Below are positions 56,801-58,197 of a DNA stretch of 58,197 nucleotides, piece after piece (position 1 is the stretch's first letter; every line of letters starts with the position of its first letter). Location of the stretch: the NCBI GenBank assembly GCA_001986395.2, contig MQVO02000078.1:1-58197 (forward strand), in the 5' to 3' direction. Under the pieces are notes generated by a model that was not told where the DNA came from, searched no databases, and saw only the letters and a list, made by a program, of their open reading frames with translations. The DNA comes from Irpex lacteus. Lineage: Eukaryota; Basidiomycota; Agaricomycetes; Polyporales; Irpicaceae. The position numbers and the translations under genes were made by a program.

Positions 56801-58197
56801 GGTCGCAGGTGAGGAGGCCGGGATCGCATGGCTAGACTGAGCTAACTTATGAAGGTGTACGCGCTGCGAGGAATCGCTAGGTCCACGAGGAGGCAGCACA
56901 GTGATACGCCAGAGGTTGCACGCATACTAGGAAGGAGGATTCCGGGAAATCTCCGGGAAATCTTCAGACGTTGTGGTGTTCGGAAGAGTCCAACCAATGT
57001 ACAAGGAGAGACGACGTTCTGTTCATCGATGGCCGTAGAAGAGGGCGATGGGATACGATGACCCTTCGAGAACCATACATAGCTCAAGAACGGAGAGACT
57101 TGATATCTGAGGCCATCCAAGAGCACCCTACAGCACCCCGTAGAGAATGGTACCGAAGAATCGACCGTCATATGGCTTGAGCTTTGTAGATTTCGTGTGA
57201 CAGTCCAACCTGTTGTGTCGCCGTCCTTGCCTAGACACGTAAGGGCGTTATAGTATCTGCCATTACGTTTTGAAGTTGTCGAGTGGGAGCTAATATTACG
57301 AGCATATAGACGGAAAATTGTTACACGGCTGGACTCACCGGGATCAATATATCAACGCTCTGATATCCCATCCCTGCCAATGCTCCCTGATCGGTCCATT
57401 AGGTCACAGATAGCAGCGATCCAGAGATTCCGTTGTCGACCGAGTTCGTTCGTAGTTGAAGGAGATACTGCGAGTCCGGGGGCCGATTAATACAGTGATT
57501 CCGTGCAATTACGGGCTGACAGAAGGGCAATAGATCGTCGACTGCCATGCCCACGTCATTAAAGCGAATGGAGATTCATGAACAGTGTTTGACAAGGCTT
57601 TCGGTGAGTTGGTACGCTGATTCATTGTGCAGGGAAGCTTCATATGGGGGAGTTGGTGGGTTTCATATGGGATATATGCATTGCGTGAGAGGTAGAGGAA
57701 GGCTCACCTAGTAGACACATCCTCCCGACTGCTACGTGTTGTCCCTGTAACCATCTTGTGACTACGCTACGGCTCAAGCCCCGTGGAACGTCCAGCCGCC
57801 CGAGTATCTTTGAAACGTTTATCGCGAGTGTCGAATGGGGATGTTCTGCGCTTCAAGGCAGCATCTTCAAATGCGAGGAATGGAAGTCGGCGTCAGAACA
57901 TCTCTTGTGTGACTACCATCAGCGTGTGAGGTACGATGCGAGTCATCGTACTAAGACAAGGTGGCAATGGACGTGGGACACGATCGTTTGCGGTGACTCT
58001 GCGAGCGATGATGACGGGTAGGGCAGAAGATTCGAACGGGGCGTATAATGAGCCCTGTGGTGGACGGGAGGTATGAATCGCGTGAGGTGGGAGTTCAATG
58101 GGAATATGGCCGAGAGTGCATGTGACGAATCGAATACGTCCTGTAGGGAGATGAGACCACAATGAGCACGAAGCGATGAATGATATGATCAGTCTTT
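53886..58197. other. Right end, decayed fragments and no intact gene
   Basis: Fragments similar to the 42-48 kb family occur near 54775-54860 and 57415-57810. A minus-strand frame at 56035-56454 (ATTTTCALLSITRCEKLLLVGETSVTRYSP) looks coding over about 100 residues and has relatives near 44150, where the reading SALCSIASHTATTTT stands, but I found no complete gene. Nothing else is supported. Confidence 0.4.

Overview
This window is nuclear DNA of a filamentous basidiomycete, most likely an agaricomycete. The genes carry many short introns of about 50-65 nt with GT..AG ends. The gene content also fits: fungal BTB/POZ proteins, F-box/LRR proteins, DUF6535 membrane proteins, a GH5 endoglucanase and a GRGG-repeat DUF3602 protein, with housekeeping genes such as COG7 in between. 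No tRNA, rRNA, CRISPR array or intact transposon was recognised. All calls come from reading the sequence and checking splice phases by hand; no searches were run.

Left part (1-10.9 kb): a small unknown two-exon gene (587-1175, minus); an F-box/LRR gene broken by several frame changes (1713-3446, minus); a long empty stretch; a four-exon BTB gene (7049-8236, plus); a relic of the same F-box family (about 8410-8765, minus); and an intact F-box/LRR gene (9067-10911, plus).

Middle part (11-35.4 kb): a nine-exon DHA2-type drug/H+ antiporter (11043-13088, minus); an intronless COG7 gene for the Golgi tethering complex (13716-16544, plus); a DUF3602/PAR32-like gene with six GRGG motifs (18230-19647, plus), followed 27 nt later by a Ser-rich two-exon ORF (19675-20320); an SVOP/SV2-like transporter with a long His/Ser/Tyr-rich tail (22961-25761, minus); and a secreted GH5 endoglucanase containing a 6-nt microexon (28389-29843, plus). 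Two more BTB paralogs follow (30368-31565, minus; 34220-35403, plus). All three BTB genes share the same intron positions and an identical 125-nt third exon.

Right part (37.6-58.2 kb): two copies of a six-exon or five-exon gene for a four-helix DUF6535 protein of about 1000 residues (37649-41115 and 49975-53246, both minus). They belong to a segmental duplication about 12.1 kb apart. Directly upstream of each start codon lies an array of 13-14 copies of an octamer TCGGCTC(A/T), spaced mostly 16-20 nt near the gene and 24-34 nt further out. This array is the most unusual signal in the window. The DNA between and beyond the two copies (41.8-50 kb, 53.9-58.2 kb) holds no intact gene. It is filled with diverged fragments of an unrecognised, intron-containing, minus-strand family that resemble one another.

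The genes do not form one pathway. The window looks like conserved housekeeping and transport genes interrupted by expanding accessory families (BTB, F-box, DUF6535), with gene decay concentrated at the right side.
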